Below are positions 52,865 through 61,649 of a DNA stretch of 64,000 bases, in pieces. The translations under genes and the position numbers were made by a program. The notes below the pieces were generated by a model, which was not told where the DNA came from, ran no database searches, and was given only the letters and a program-made list of their open reading frames with translations. This stretch comes from CAXBCP01 sp047638395. GTDB taxonomy: Bacteria; Pseudomonadota; Alphaproteobacteria; MPNO01; UBA830. The stretch's first letter is position 1. Each line of letters begins with the position of its first letter. The stretch lies in assembly GCA_047638395.1 (NCBI GenBank), contig JBLIMV010000016.1, positions 68,417 through 132,416 of the forward strand, written 5' to 3'.

Positions 52865-53617
52865 ATGACAGACCAACCCATTGCCCTTGTTACAGGCGGC
52901 GCGCAGGGGATCGGCTATGCCTGCGCCGAAGCAATCGCAGAAAACGGCGCACAGATCGTGCTTGCCGACATCAATGGAGACGGTGTGAAGGCGGCGGCCG
53001 AAAAGCTTGGCGGCGGGGCCGTCGCCATCGAATGCGATATGGGCGATGCGGCCCAGGTAACCGCGATGTTCGACCGGATCGAAGCCGAAATCGGCACGGT
53101 GTCGATCCTTATCAATGGCGCGGGCATCGCCATCACCAACGACTTTCTTGAAACCCCGCTGGAGGAGTTTACGTCCGTCCTCAATGTAAACCTGGTCGGA
53201 ACGTTCGTTGCCATCCAGCGCGCGGCCAAATCCATGGTCGCGGCGAAAATTCAGGGATCAATCGTCAATATGTCCTCGGTGAACGCCCAGATCGCGATCC
53301 CGACGATTGCCGCGTATTGTGCCTCCAAAGGCGGCGTGATGCAGCTGACCAAATCAAGCGCTCTGGCCCTCGCGCCGCACGGCATCCGGGTCAATGCGGT
53401 CGGCCCGGGATCGATTGACACCGCGATGATGGCAGGGGTGAATGCGGACCCTGGCGCCATGGATGTGGTGATGTCGCGCACCCCGCTGAAACGCATGGGA
53501 ACGCCGCGCGAGATCGGCGATGTGGTGGCGTTTCTGGCCAGCGACAAGGCAAGCTACATCACGGGCGAGACCATCTATGTCGATGGCGGGCGCCTGGGTC
53601 TGAATTACACCTGCTGA
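52865..53617 (+). CDS. Short-chain dehydrogenase/reductase (SDR)
   Basis: The classical SDR motifs are all present in 250 residues: TGGAQGIGYA (cofactor), INGAG, the catalytic Ser in VNMSSVN and Tyr/Lys in YCASK, then the GPGSIDTAMM lid and VDGGRLGLNYTC end. Asp in LADINGDG points to NAD(H). AGGAG lies about six bases before ATG 52865. It follows the DadA-like oxidase by 39 bases and precedes the OCD-family gene, probably one operon. The substrate is not determined. Confidence 0.93.
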   Translation: MTDQPIALVTGGAQGIGYACAEAIAENGAQIVLADINGDGVKAAAEKLGGGAVAIECDMGDAAQVTAMFDRIEAEIGTVSILINGAGIAITNDFLETPLEEFTSVLNVNLVGTFVAIQRAAKSMVAAKIQGSIVNMSSVNAQIAIPTIAAYCASKGGVMQLTKSSALALAPHGIRVNAVGPGSIDTAMMAGVNADPGAMDVVMSRTPLKRMGTPREIGDVVAFLASDKASYITGETIYVDGGRLGLNYTC

Positions 53618-53657
53618 TCCGAAGACACTTCGGCTGCACGAACGGGAGAGACACAAA

Positions 53658-54575
53658 ATGGCGCATCAGGGACTGGCTTCACTGCCCTTCTTCAACGAAG
53701 AACAGATCGCCGGCGTGCTCGAATGGACGCCGTTGATCGACGTGATGGAACGTGCACTGGTTTCGCTTTCCGCGGGAGAGGTCGAACAACCGGTCCGCCA
53801 GATGGTCCCTGTGCCGGGACGCGACGCCATCATCGCCGCCATGCCCGCTGTGGGAGAGGCCATGGCCGTCAAGGTCGTCACCCTGTTCCACGAAAATGCG
53901 GGTACCGGCCTGCCGACGCATCAGGCAGTGATCATGGTATTCGACATCGCCAACGGCACGCCGCTGGCCGTCATGGACGGCCGTCTGATTACGGAAATGC
54001 GCACGGCTGCCGCGTCGGCCGCCGCGGTGCGTACTCTTGCCGTCGAGACACCTGAGGCCGTCACAATCATGGGCAGTGGCGTTCAGGCACGCGCCCATGC
54101 ACAGGCTCTCGCCACCGTCAGACCGCTTGGCGAACTGCGTCTGTGGTCGCGGACAGAGACATCCGGCTATGCCGCCGCCGCCGATATCGGCGCGGTCTTC
54201 GTCGCCGACGCCGAACAGGCCGTGCGCGGCGCAGATATCGTTGTCTGCGCGACCTCGGCCACCGAACCGGTGCTGATGGGTGACTGGCTGAAACCCGGCG
54301 CGTTCGTCACCTCGGTCGGTTGGAACGGCGCTAACGGGCGCGAGCTGGACGACGTTGCGATGGATAACACCGTCATCGTCGAGGAAATCGAGACCGCGCA
54401 GGATCAAGCCGGCAATATCCGTGGCTCGGACTGCGAGATCTTTGCCGAAATCGGCGAGATCTTTACCGGCAAAAAGACCGTCCGGGGCGGCGCCACGGTA
54501 ATATACGATTCCGTCGGCGTCGCGATCCTTGATGTCTCAGCGGCGAAGCTCGCCTACGACCTGCTGACGGCCTGA
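53658..54575 (+). CDS. Ornithine cyclodeaminase/mu-crystallin family protein
   Basis: Members reduce cyclic imines or deaminate amino acids with NAD(P). The 305-residue protein has the PVRQMVP substrate-side segment, the KVVTLFHENAGTGLPTHQA region (Lys in AVKVVTLF), the MRTAAASAAAVRTLA helix, the Rossmann loop IMGSGVQARAHAQAL and the ADIVVCATSATEPVL segment. GGGAG precedes ATG 53658. As the third gene after an amine oxidase and an SDR, it could reduce the imine formed by the oxidase. It converges on the stress-protein gene. Confidence 0.9.
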   Translation: MAHQGLASLPFFNEEQIAGVLEWTPLIDVMERALVSLSAGEVEQPVRQMVPVPGRDAIIAAMPAVGEAMAVKVVTLFHENAGTGLPTHQAVIMVFDIANGTPLAVMDGRLITEMRTAAASAAAVRTLAVETPEAVTIMGSGVQARAHAQALATVRPLGELRLWSRTETSGYAAAADIGAVFVADAEQAVRGADIVVCATSATEPVLMGDWLKPGAFVTSVGWNGANGRELDDVAMDNTVIVEEIETAQDQAGNIRGSDCEIFAEIGEIFTGKKTVRGGATVIYDSVGVAILDVSAAKLAYDLLTA

Positions 54576-54585
54576 GCCGGCAGCG

Positions 54586-55434
54586 CTACCAGGCCTTCAC
54601 GACAAGCACGTCGCAGGGCGGGGTTTTGAGAATATCTTCGGCGACGCTGCCCAGAAACGCATGTGCGACGCCGGTTCTCCCATGCGTGCCGATCACCAAT
54701 AATTCGGGTTTTAGGCGTTCTACCTGGCGGGAGATCACCGCCCGCGCGACACCTTCTTCCATGATCCGCTCTAGCTTGGGTGGGGTTCCCGATATGCCGG
54801 CCAGAAACGCCGCCATCTCTTCTTTGATCATCCGGTCGAACTGATCCTGATGCTGCTTGTTCACTTCACGCCGGGTGCCCGCACCGTGGAGGAAGCCCTT
54901 GAACGGGACGTCATAGGCATGAACAAGATGAAACGCGCCGCCGGGCATGAATCTCAGACCGAATTCGACAGCGCGCCGTGAATACACCGAAAAATCGACC
55001 CCGACGACAGCGTGGCCATACGGCCCGGCGACACGGTCCCTTACCAGCAACACGGGCAGCTCGCCCGCGCGAATGATGCGTTCAACCGTGGTGCCGCGGA
55101 ACATATCCTTCACCGGGTCGATGCGATGGACGCCGAGAACGATGATCTCGGCATTGGTCTGGTCCGCGAGGTCAAGGATATCGCTATAGGGCCGACCGAG
55201 CACCACGTGTATCGAAACACGCAGTTCATTGGCGCTATCCAGGCGATCGACCTCCGCTTCGATTGCCGTTTTGGCCGCCAGTATCTGCGCCGTCGCCAGG
55301 GTGTCCGGCAGGTCTTCGTCTACGACGTGCGCAATTTCCAGCTCCGCACCATGGACACGCGCGAGGCTAACGGCACGTTCAAGTGCGCGGTCGGACCGGG
55401 CGGACAGGTCCGTCGCCATCATGATTTTCTTCAT
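54586..55434 (-). CDS. Universal stress protein with two UspA domains
   Basis: Two UspA folds lie in tandem in 282 residues: domain one (1-140; MMATDLSARSDRALERAVSLA, VLGVHR) and domain two (141-282; VVGVDFSVYSRRAVEFGL, GTHGRTGVAHAFLGSVAE). The second ends in the G-x2-G-x9-G-Ser ATP-binding signature; the first has a degenerate version (GVHRIDPVKDMFRGTTVE). Such proteins bind ATP/AMP and help survival in stress. GGAGC precedes ATG 55434, and a 12-base palindrome sits immediately upstream. Confidence 0.9.
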   Translation of the reverse strand: MKKIMMATDLSARSDRALERAVSLARVHGAELEIAHVVDEDLPDTLATAQILAAKTAIEAEVDRLDSANELRVSIHVVLGRPYSDILDLADQTNAEIIVLGVHRIDPVKDMFRGTTVERIIRAGELPVLLVRDRVAGPYGHAVVGVDFSVYSRRAVEFGLRFMPGGAFHLVHAYDVPFKGFLHGAGTRREVNKQHQDQFDRMIKEEMAAFLAGISGTPPKLERIMEEGVARAVISRQVERLKPELLVIGTHGRTGVAHAFLGSVAEDILKTPPCDVLVVKAW

Positions 55435-55445
55435 AGGGTAGCTCC

Positions 55446-55457
55446 ATTGATATCAAT
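55446..55457. promoter_or_regulatory. Palindrome ATTGATATCAAT before the stress-protein start
   Basis: A perfect 12-base palindrome abuts the ribosome site of the universal stress protein gene. It contains both half sites of an FNR-like box (TTGAT and ATCAA) but with no spacer instead of four bases, so an FNR/FixK site is not supported. It may be an operator or chance. Confidence 0.25.
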
Positions 55458-55692
55458 TCAACCAATGTTCCAGCTCCCCGTTGCGCCGGTCGCCTCTTTT
55501 GAAGCTCAACCGCCGCCGCCCTCTTATATTCGGCCCGAACGGCGATGTTTTAGCGTCATTGATGCTCTGTCACCTTAATTTCAATCAAAGCACGCTCATC
55601 CATGCTGAACGATGCTCGGCACCCCCGGCTCGCCAGCGGATGGAGCGACGGGGAATTGCCTGGACGACAAAGAGAGTCACAGGGAGCTAGAT

Positions 55693-55873
55693 ATGCTGAG
55701 CCAACCGTTTTTTCACGACGCATGAGATCGCCGACCTGCTGAAGGTTACGGATACGACCGTCCGCCGCTGGATTCATGACGGCGACCTACGGGCTATCCG
55801 TTTCAGCCGTGAATACCGGGTTGCGGCGAAGGACCTCGAAGCATTTCTGGAGTCGCACGCGACGGTACGCTAG
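55693..55873 (+). pseudogene. Excisionase/MerR-type HTH DNA-binding protein, frame-shifted at a T6 run
   Basis: ATG 55693 with a good AGGGAG upstream encodes MLSQPFF and then runs into a stop ten codons on. Reading one base later after the run of six Ts (55708-55713) gives an uninterrupted helix-turn-helix domain: THEIADLLKVTDTTVRRW, IHDGDLRAIRF, then YRVAAKDLEAFLESH, the pattern of HTH_17 excisionase-family proteins. A T5 run would give an intact protein of 59 residues. It is therefore a frameshift mutant, a sequencing error in a homopolymer, or a gene using slippage. Its stop overlaps the convergent cupin stop within CTAG. Confidence 0.75.
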
Positions 55874-56439
55874 CCGTAGAGCCGCGCCGCATCGTCGTGT
55901 TCCAGATCGTAGGTGTGGCGGGCGACGTGATCGAGAAGCTGCCCTTCCAGCCGCAGAACGACCGGTGGGTTTTCCCCAACAGCCGTCGTCCGATGAATTT
56001 CACCCGGTAGAAAAAAGGCCACTTCGCCGGCATTCTGGACAAAGCAGTCCCCTGGCTTCAGCACCGGAGCCGTCCAGGCGCCGTCCTGCTCATACGCCCA
56101 TGTATACTTGGTCTGCTCGATGGCGCCCTTGTGCACCCCATAGACGACATAAGATGCCCCATGGTCGTGCGCCCGCGCGCCGCCGGTCGGCTTTCCCGCC
56201 CGGTTGATCGAGGTCATCAAACAAAACCCAGGGGCTGGATGACCGAATTGATCATCGATATGCAGATTGATCCGGCCGGTTCTGCCATCCGCAATAGCAT
56301 CGATCTCCTGCAGCAGGTCCGCCTGCCCGAGAAGTATCTGCAACTCGGCGGCAAGTCCTTGCGCCTGTGCCCGCGCATTTTCCGAACCGGCAAAAACCTG
56401 CCGGGCACCTTCTACAAACCGATCGATACTGGATCCCAT
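55870..56439 (-). CDS. Cysteine dioxygenase-like cupin protein
   Basis: The 189-residue protein (ATG 56439 with GGGA upstream; an in-frame ATG at 56511 would add 24 residues) has a helical N-terminus and a cupin barrel. HDHG in GARAHDHGASYVVYGV, followed after about 48 residues by LPGEIHRTTAV, supplies the three His that bind Fe(II) in thiol dioxygenases such as cysteine or 3-mercaptopropionate dioxygenase. The catalytic Ser-His-Tyr relay cannot be confirmed by eye. A phenol-type cupin function is an alternative. It is divergent from the substrate-binding-like protein and convergent with the HTH gene. Confidence 0.72.
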   Translation of the reverse strand: MGSSIDRFVEGARQVFAGSENARAQAQGLAAELQILLGQADLLQEIDAIADGRTGRINLHIDDQFGHPAPGFCLMTSINRAGKPTGGARAHDHGASYVVYGVHKGAIEQTKYTWAYEQDGAWTAPVLKPGDCFVQNAGEVAFFLPGEIHRTTAVGENPPVVLRLEGQLLDHVARHTYDLEHDDAARLYG

Positions 56440-56538
56440 GGTCGTATTCCCATCTAGAAGAGCCGGACGACAACGGCCGATCACCATTTCCGTCGCGATC
56501 ACCGAAGTCATATAATAGCCCCCCGCTAAAAGGGTTCA

Positions 56539-57528
56539 ATGACGGTTTCGGATGACAACATGATCGACCTCGCGATTGACCGGTATGACCGGCACCTCCC
56601 GTTTTTCGACGGCACCGTCTCACTGCCGGAAGAACCGAATATTCGCGTCCTGCAGGTCGGGCAGACCAATAACCTGCGCGACGGCACGGACCGGAATGAA
56701 CGCATGCTGCAGGACGGCGCTTTCGATGTGGCGGAAACATCGCTCGCCTCCTACATCGCGGCGAAGGCACAGGGCCTCCCGTTCACCGCCATTCCGGTGT
56801 TTCCGCGCAGATTGTTCAGCCAGGGACAGATTTTCGTTCACACTGATAGCGGGATCAACGAGCCACGCGACCTCGAAGGCAGGACGGTCGCGTTGCAATC
56901 GTTCCAGACCACGCTAGCGGTTCTTGCGAAGGGCGACCTTGCGACCGAATACAATGTCGATCTCAGCTCCATTGCGTGGCGGGTAAAATCGGCGGATACG
57001 ATAGCGACAGCGCATCGGGACCGGTTCGATATCGCCCCGTTGCCGGAAGGTGCCGACCTGACGGAACAACTCTGCACGGGTGCGGTCGATGCGCTGTTTT
57101 ATTCGCGCACGCCAACGCCGCCACCTGCCCTGGCCGGCAACATCCGCCGGCTTTTTGACGACCCCGGGCAGGAAGAAGCGCGCTTCGTCACGCGCAATGG
57201 ATACTGGCCGATCATGCACCTGATAGCCCTGAAAGAAAGCAGCGTGAAACAATACCCGGAGCTGCCGGCTATCCTGATGAAGGCGTTCGCGTCAGCAGAA
57301 ACACTGTCGGCGGATTATCTCGCCGATCCGAACTGGTCACGCATGCCGTGGGCGAAATATACCGTGGAGAACGAGACGGGCGCTTTTGGCCGCAATCTCT
57401 GGACGTCGGGACTGCAGGCCAACCGGGCCAATCTTGAGCGCTTTATCGGCTATGCCGCCGATCAGGGCCTGGTCGGCGAAGCGATGGCCCCGGAAGATCT
57501 TTTCCACGCCTCGGTGCTGGATACCTGA
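56539..57528 (+). CDS. 4,5-dihydroxyphthalate decarboxylase-like/periplasmic-binding-fold protein
   Basis: The 329-residue protein lacks a signal peptide and shows the pattern of the dihydroxyphthalate decarboxylase family, which has a binding-protein (NMT1-like) fold: ETSLASYIAAKAQG, the IPVFPRRLFSQGQIFVHTDSGI segment (core FPRRLFSQ), EPRDLEGRTVALQSF and the DADALFYSRTP-like GAVDALFYSRTP. Many members near catabolic genes have unknown substrates. Nearby carboxymuconolactone-decarboxylase-like and amidohydrolase genes support a role in aromatic or dicarboxylate breakdown. Family assignment is from pattern memory. Confidence 0.75.
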   Translation: MTVSDDNMIDLAIDRYDRHLPFFDGTVSLPEEPNIRVLQVGQTNNLRDGTDRNERMLQDGAFDVAETSLASYIAAKAQGLPFTAIPVFPRRLFSQGQIFVHTDSGINEPRDLEGRTVALQSFQTTLAVLAKGDLATEYNVDLSSIAWRVKSADTIATAHRDRFDIAPLPEGADLTEQLCTGAVDALFYSRTPTPPPALAGNIRRLFDDPGQEEARFVTRNGYWPIMHLIALKESSVKQYPELPAILMKAFASAETLSADYLADPNWSRMPWAKYTVENETGAFGRNLWTSGLQANRANLERFIGYAADQGLVGEAMAPEDLFHASVLDT

Positions 57529-57566
57529 GACCCCGCCAACTGAAACCCCGCCACCCGAAATTGCGT

Positions 57567-57962
57567 CTATTCGGCGGCGTCACGTTCCTCTTTGAACACA
57601 CGGTCCGCCATAATCATCGCTTCGCGCACAGTCGGCACGCCGATATAGCCACCGAGATGCAGCAATGCCTCGGTCAATTCTTCCTCGGCCCAACCCAGAT
57701 TCAGCGCAAAGCGGAGATGAATTTCAAGCTCCGGCCAGGAGTGATTGCAGACATCGGACGTGACCGTGATCATCGCGCGGGTTTTATGGTCCAGGCCTGG
57801 CCGCGACCACAACATGCCGAACACCGCTTCTGTTGCGTATTCGGCAAAGGTTTCCATAACCGGGCCGCTATAGACCGATGTGGCCATCCTGTCGGCCACG
57901 GCATCGCCCATGACTTCACGGCGAGTGGCCGCACCCTTTTCATATGTTTCGCTTTTGGACAC
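57567..57962 (-). CDS. Carboxymuconolactone decarboxylase family protein
   Basis: The GTG start at 57962 has CGGAG six bases upstream. The 131-residue helical protein has the CMD layout: RPGLDHKTRAMITVTSDVC, then ELEIHLRFALNLGWAEEELTEALLHLGGYIGVP with the His in EIHLRFAL (shortened to IHLRFALN) and VPTVREA. It has a single Cys in place of the redox CxxC of AhpD, so it is closer to PcaC-type decarboxylases acting in protocatechuate breakdown. No other pca genes are nearby, so the precise reaction is open. Confidence 0.88.
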   Translation of the reverse strand: MSKSETYEKGAATRREVMGDAVADRMATSVYSGPVMETFAEYATEAVFGMLWSRPGLDHKTRAMITVTSDVCNHSWPELEIHLRFALNLGWAEEELTEALLHLGGYIGVPTVREAMIMADRVFKEERDAAE

Positions 57963-58061
57963 GGTTTTCTCCGCTGCTGATATGGGACGATTTCTGAAGG
58001 AATGCCGATCACAAGGATGAACGGATCATCCGGTCGATATGGCCTGCGTCGTTAGCAACCT

Positions 58062-59339
58062 TTACGCGGCGATCAGGTCAGGCTGTGGCAGGATCGGGGC
58101 ATCGGCCTCGAAACGTTCGCCCTTGCGCATGCAGAACACCGGCGTCAGCAACCGGTCGGCACTCACCTCTGTCTTGCTGTTATCGACAAAGGTCCAGCTT
58201 CCACGTTCGTCATTGAGCACACTGATATCCGCATCAACACCCTTTTTCAGAGTGCCGATCTCGCCCTCCATGCCGAGCATGGTGGCGCAGTTATTCGTGA
58301 CCATCGGCACCACGTCTTCGAGCGACACCCCGAGGGCGATCATTTCGCTCATCGCATGACATAGCGAAAACTGCGCCCGGCCCGCGAATAAATGCATTTC
58401 ATCGTCCGGATGGTCCGTCGGCGTGCCCGGCGGCGGCAGGACGCTGGTGTTGTAGCCATGCATGTCGGCGCCCAGCGTGTGCGGCATTACACCGGCATCG
58501 AGAACCTTTTGCGCAACCTCGAAGCTGAAATGCGAGCCATGGCCGACATCCAGTTTCAGCCCTTTGTCGAGTGCCCTTTTGACGATCGGGTGGAGCTTGC
58601 CCTTGGTGTTCACGAATCCACCGGGATGGCGGGTAAACGGATGCGCCAGAATATCGCCCGGCCGCAGAATCTTGACCGTGTCGGTCAGCAGCTTGTCGAT
58701 ATCGACCTTGTATTTCGGCTTGTCGGGCCGCCCCCAGAGCTGACCGAAATGAATATAGACCGGCAGATCCAGCTCGTTACAGGCCTGGACGGCGAGTTTC
58801 ATCACATCCAGTCCCCAGCGCTCGAAACCACCGATTTCCGCGTGGGATTTGATACCGCGCACGAGATCGGCGTTTTCCCGCGCCGCCCGCACGGTGGCCT
58901 TCACGTCCACGCCTTCGGGCGAATACAGATAGGGGTAGTAATGGCCTTCAAGCCCGCCGACGACATAGATCGACAGAAAGGCGAGAACGCGCGACGCCGA
59001 CGGCTCGACGATGAACTTGCGAAAGCCCGGAAACGTCATGCAGCTCGGCCCGCCCTGATCGACCAGCGTCGTGACACCCGACCGGACACCCGCCATATCG
59101 GGGTTCAGCCCGAACCGGCCGCTGACATGCTGATAAACATGCGCATGGCTGTCGATCAGGCCCGGCAGGACAAGCTTGCCCCGCACATCGATGTTCTTCT
59201 TCGAGCCTTTGAGGTCGGCTTTGACCGCGGCAATTTTGCCGTCCTTGATCCCGACATCACGAATGCCGTCGATGCCCTGGGCCGGGTCGATCACACGGCC
59301 GCCTTTCAGAACGATGTCATAGAGTTTTTTGCCAGCCAT
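58062..59339 (-). CDS. Amidohydrolase/dihydroorotase-like metalloenzyme
   Basis: The 425-residue protein has the amidohydrolase features: the beta-sandwich strand IVLKGGRVIDPAQG, metal ligands His-x-His in PGLIDSHAHVY (about residue 65), a Lys in GIKSHAEIGG that may be carbamylated, a His in VYIHFGQL, a His in ILAHPFTRH and the metal/catalytic Asp in GADMHGY. Such enzymes hydrolyse cyclic amides or ureas and deacetylate amino acids. AGGAG precedes ATG 59339. It is the first gene of a leftward pair with the CMD-like gene and is divergent from the second TauD dioxygenase. Confidence 0.88.
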   Translation of the reverse strand: MAGKKLYDIVLKGGRVIDPAQGIDGIRDVGIKDGKIAAVKADLKGSKKNIDVRGKLVLPGLIDSHAHVYQHVSGRFGLNPDMAGVRSGVTTLVDQGGPSCMTFPGFRKFIVEPSASRVLAFLSIYVVGGLEGHYYPYLYSPEGVDVKATVRAARENADLVRGIKSHAEIGGFERWGLDVMKLAVQACNELDLPVYIHFGQLWGRPDKPKYKVDIDKLLTDTVKILRPGDILAHPFTRHPGGFVNTKGKLHPIVKRALDKGLKLDVGHGSHFSFEVAQKVLDAGVMPHTLGADMHGYNTSVLPPPGTPTDHPDDEMHLFAGRAQFSLCHAMSEMIALGVSLEDVVPMVTNNCATMLGMEGEIGTLKKGVDADISVLNDERGSWTFVDNSKTEVSADRLLTPVFCMRKGERFEADAPILPQPDLIAA

Positions 59340-59715
59340 TTCGTTTCGTCTCCTGTCAGATCACCTCGCCGCCCCTGAAATGCAGGATCGCGGCGACCGG
59401 CGACTACGTAAATGCCATCTATGCTTCCAACAGTATCTGGTCTGCGGGGCTCTGTTCAACTGGCACGCCAATATTCATCTCATTCACCGGGTCGCAAAGC
59501 AATCTGACAACATTCAGATCGTGGCAGACAAAACGAGCCAGGCTCGATGAATTAACCATAAAAAACGGTGTATTGACGCCGCCATTGCACAATTTATCTA
59601 CACGGCACGCCAGATCTGCATGCTGCAGGCGGGTATACCTCGACACAATCATTGAATAAATGCCGGTTTCTTAGTAGATACACGTCATAAATATATTCGT
59701 AAGAAAGAACCCCGC
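59340..59715. other. Divergent intergenic region, amidohydrolase and TauD genes
   Basis: This 376-base stretch becomes AT-rich toward the dioxygenase start. No open frame with coding character, hairpin terminator or known riboswitch was seen. It must hold the promoters of both divergent genes, but no box is good enough to mark; TGGCACG at about 59460 lacks the second half of a sigma-54 promoter. Confidence 0.4.
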
Positions 59716-60594
59716 ATGACACCAGCAAACCCGGCCCTCACATTGGCCGCTGACAACGTCGCTGCGCTCGACGGCGCAAGCGTTTCTCCGATCAAGGCCG
59801 CCATCGGATCCCGTATTTCGGGCTACCGGTTTGACGGTGAGACGGTGTCGGATGACTTCCGGTCTGCCATGCGCGACCTGCTGCATAACCGCGGCCTCGT
59901 TGTGTTCGAGCCGGGCACGGTCACGGCCGAAAATTTCACCATATTTGCCGGTTTTCTGGGCGAATTCTTCCACTATGCCGGGCCACACACGCCGCGCGCG
60001 CCGGAAAACCCCGATGCGACCGTGATCAGCGCCGGCAAAGATTCGCACCTGCGCAATCATGTCTGGCATGCCGATGGCGGTTTCCGCGAAGACGCGCCGG
60101 CCTTCACCGCCCTGTTCGGCAAGGCCACCCCGAAAGACGGTGGCGACACGATGTATTCGAACACGGCTCATGTGTACGAATCTCTCGACCCGCTATTCGC
60201 CCGGTACCTGGATTCGCTACAGGTCATTCAGTCACCCGACGCGACAGGCCATATTACTGACCGATATCTCGACAAAGAGGAAGCCGCCCAGGCACGCCTG
60301 CGCATGCCCCCCTTCGAGATGCCGCTGGTGCGCACGCATCCCGTCAGCGGCCGCAAGTGGATCGCGGTCAACGAATCCTACGTCTGCTACATCAAGGGCG
60401 TTAACCGGGTTCACAGCCAGAACATCCTCGGCATCCTGTTCGACCTGATCAAGGGTCCGGAATCGAGCTGCCGCTTTGAATGGACAGAAGGCACCATGGC
60501 CGTCTGGGACAACCGGGTCGTACAGCATCGCGCGGTCAAGGATTACGACGGCGACGCGGAGCGTCTCCTGTACCGCTGCACGATGACGGCCTGA
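59716..60594 (+). CDS. TauD/TfdA family Fe(II)/alpha-ketoglutarate dioxygenase
   Basis: This is the second TauD-family enzyme of the window, 292 residues, clearly different from the one at 4055. The iron ligands are HAD in VWHADGGFRED (about residue 116) and the His in VVQHRAVKDYDG (about 274), with Arg near the end (RLLYRCTM) for alpha-ketoglutarate. VRTHPVSGRKWIAVNESYV matches the family. It starts with weak AAGAAAG upstream. A two-domain rhodanese follows after seven bases, which hints at sulfur-containing substrate chemistry, for example a sulfonate, but that is inference. Confidence 0.9.
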   Translation: MTPANPALTLAADNVAALDGASVSPIKAAIGSRISGYRFDGETVSDDFRSAMRDLLHNRGLVVFEPGTVTAENFTIFAGFLGEFFHYAGPHTPRAPENPDATVISAGKDSHLRNHVWHADGGFREDAPAFTALFGKATPKDGGDTMYSNTAHVYESLDPLFARYLDSLQVIQSPDATGHITDRYLDKEEAAQARLRMPPFEMPLVRTHPVSGRKWIAVNESYVCYIKGVNRVHSQNILGILFDLIKGPESSCRFEWTEGTMAVWDNRVVQHRAVKDYDGDAERLLYRCTMTA

Positions 60595-60601
60595 TACCGT
60601 T

Positions 60602-61453
60602 ATGAGCGATCCCCGCTCGAACGTTCTTGTAACCGTTGACGCGTTGGCCGCACGGGTATCCGATGCGCCGTCCGGAAAACCGCGCCTCGTCATTCTTGAT
60701 ATCAGCGACGACCTGGACGCGGCACCGCTCGATCGCTCGGTCATTCCCGGCGCCATCTCGGCTTCCCTGGCATCCGACATTTCCGGCCCGGCGACCAAGC
60801 CCGGTGGACGTCGCCCCCTGCCCGACCCGGCCGCGTTGCAGGAAATCCTGCGCCGCTTGGGTATCGACGCGGAGACCGATATCGTCGTTTATGACAATGC
60901 TTCGGGCGGACAGGCCGGACGCGCGTGGTGGACACTGCGCTGGGCCGGTCACGCCAATACGCGCCTTCTCGATGGCGGCCTTTCGGCCTGGATTGCCGCA
61001 GGCAACGACACCGCAGATCTACCGATCGATCCCACAGGATCAGGCACTTTCACGGTCACCCCGGGCGGAATGCCTGTCATCAATGCCGATGAAGCAGCTG
61101 ACATTGCCCGAAACGGCGCGCTTCTCGATGCGCGCGGCCAGAAAGGCTATGACGGCGAGCCCGACAAGCCCGCAAGCGGCCATATCCCCGGTGCGGTCTG
61201 CGCCGGGGCAAAGCAGGTGCTGGGGCCGGACGGCGTCTTCAAATCAACCGAAGACCTCCGTGCAATGTTTGCCGACCTCGGTGCCGACGGCTCCAATCCG
61301 GTCGGCGTCTATTGCGGCAGCGGCAATGCGGCCGCGTTCGAACTGGCGGGCATGTATGCCGCCGGTCTGGAAGCACCGCTTTATGTAGGATCATGGTCCG
61401 CCTGGTCGGCTGACCCGGATCGCCCCGTCGCGCAGGGCCCGGAGCGGGGTTAG
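60602..61453 (+). CDS. Two-domain rhodanese, 3-mercaptopyruvate/thiosulfate sulfurtransferase
   Basis: The 283-residue protein has two rhodanese domains: the inactive N-terminal one (1-135; VIPGAISASLASDIS, VVYDNASGGQAGRAWWTLRWAG) and a catalytic C-terminal one (150-283; LLDARGQKGYDG, HIPGAV, Cys in VYCGSGNAA). The loop CGSGNA is nearer the mercaptopyruvate type (CGSGVT) than the thiosulfate type (CRKGVT). It transfers sulfur to thiols or cyanide. It is probably co-transcribed with the upstream dioxygenase. Confidence 0.9.
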   Translation: MSDPRSNVLVTVDALAARVSDAPSGKPRLVILDISDDLDAAPLDRSVIPGAISASLASDISGPATKPGGRRPLPDPAALQEILRRLGIDAETDIVVYDNASGGQAGRAWWTLRWAGHANTRLLDGGLSAWIAAGNDTADLPIDPTGSGTFTVTPGGMPVINADEAADIARNGALLDARGQKGYDGEPDKPASGHIPGAVCAGAKQVLGPDGVFKSTEDLRAMFADLGADGSNPVGVYCGSGNAAAFELAGMYAAGLEAPLYVGSWSAWSADPDRPVAQGPERG

Positions 61454-61606
61454 GGCAACGCGCCCTGCGATTAACACCGAACCATCCGCGAAGACGACGA
61501 ACTGCCTTTCTCCATATCAACCCCGTTTGCTTCGGCCGCGCCATCAAGCGGCTTGAATTATTGGGGCAAGGACTTAGGTTGGTGCCGTCACAGACCCACG
61601 CATACG

Positions 61607-61625
61607 AACCCGGATTGGCCGGGTT
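61607..61625 (+). promoter_or_regulatory. Hairpin in the yaaA leader
   Basis: AACCCGG, loop ATTGG, CCGGGTT forms a seven-base-pair stem that ends six bases before the AGGAGG ribosome site of yaaA. No T-run follows, so it is not a terminator. It might influence translation; this is untested. Confidence 0.35.
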
Positions 61626-61649
61626 GATGTTAGGAGGAAAGGATTGACC

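Noticed and set aside
55446..55457. FNR/FixK box before the universal stress protein
   Set aside because: The half sites touch without the four-base spacer, so the known regulator could not bind normally.
57529..57566. Repeated ACCCCGCCA in the gap between two convergent genes
   Set aside because: It is only two short copies in a GC-rich spacer without a stem or T-run; no terminator can be supported.
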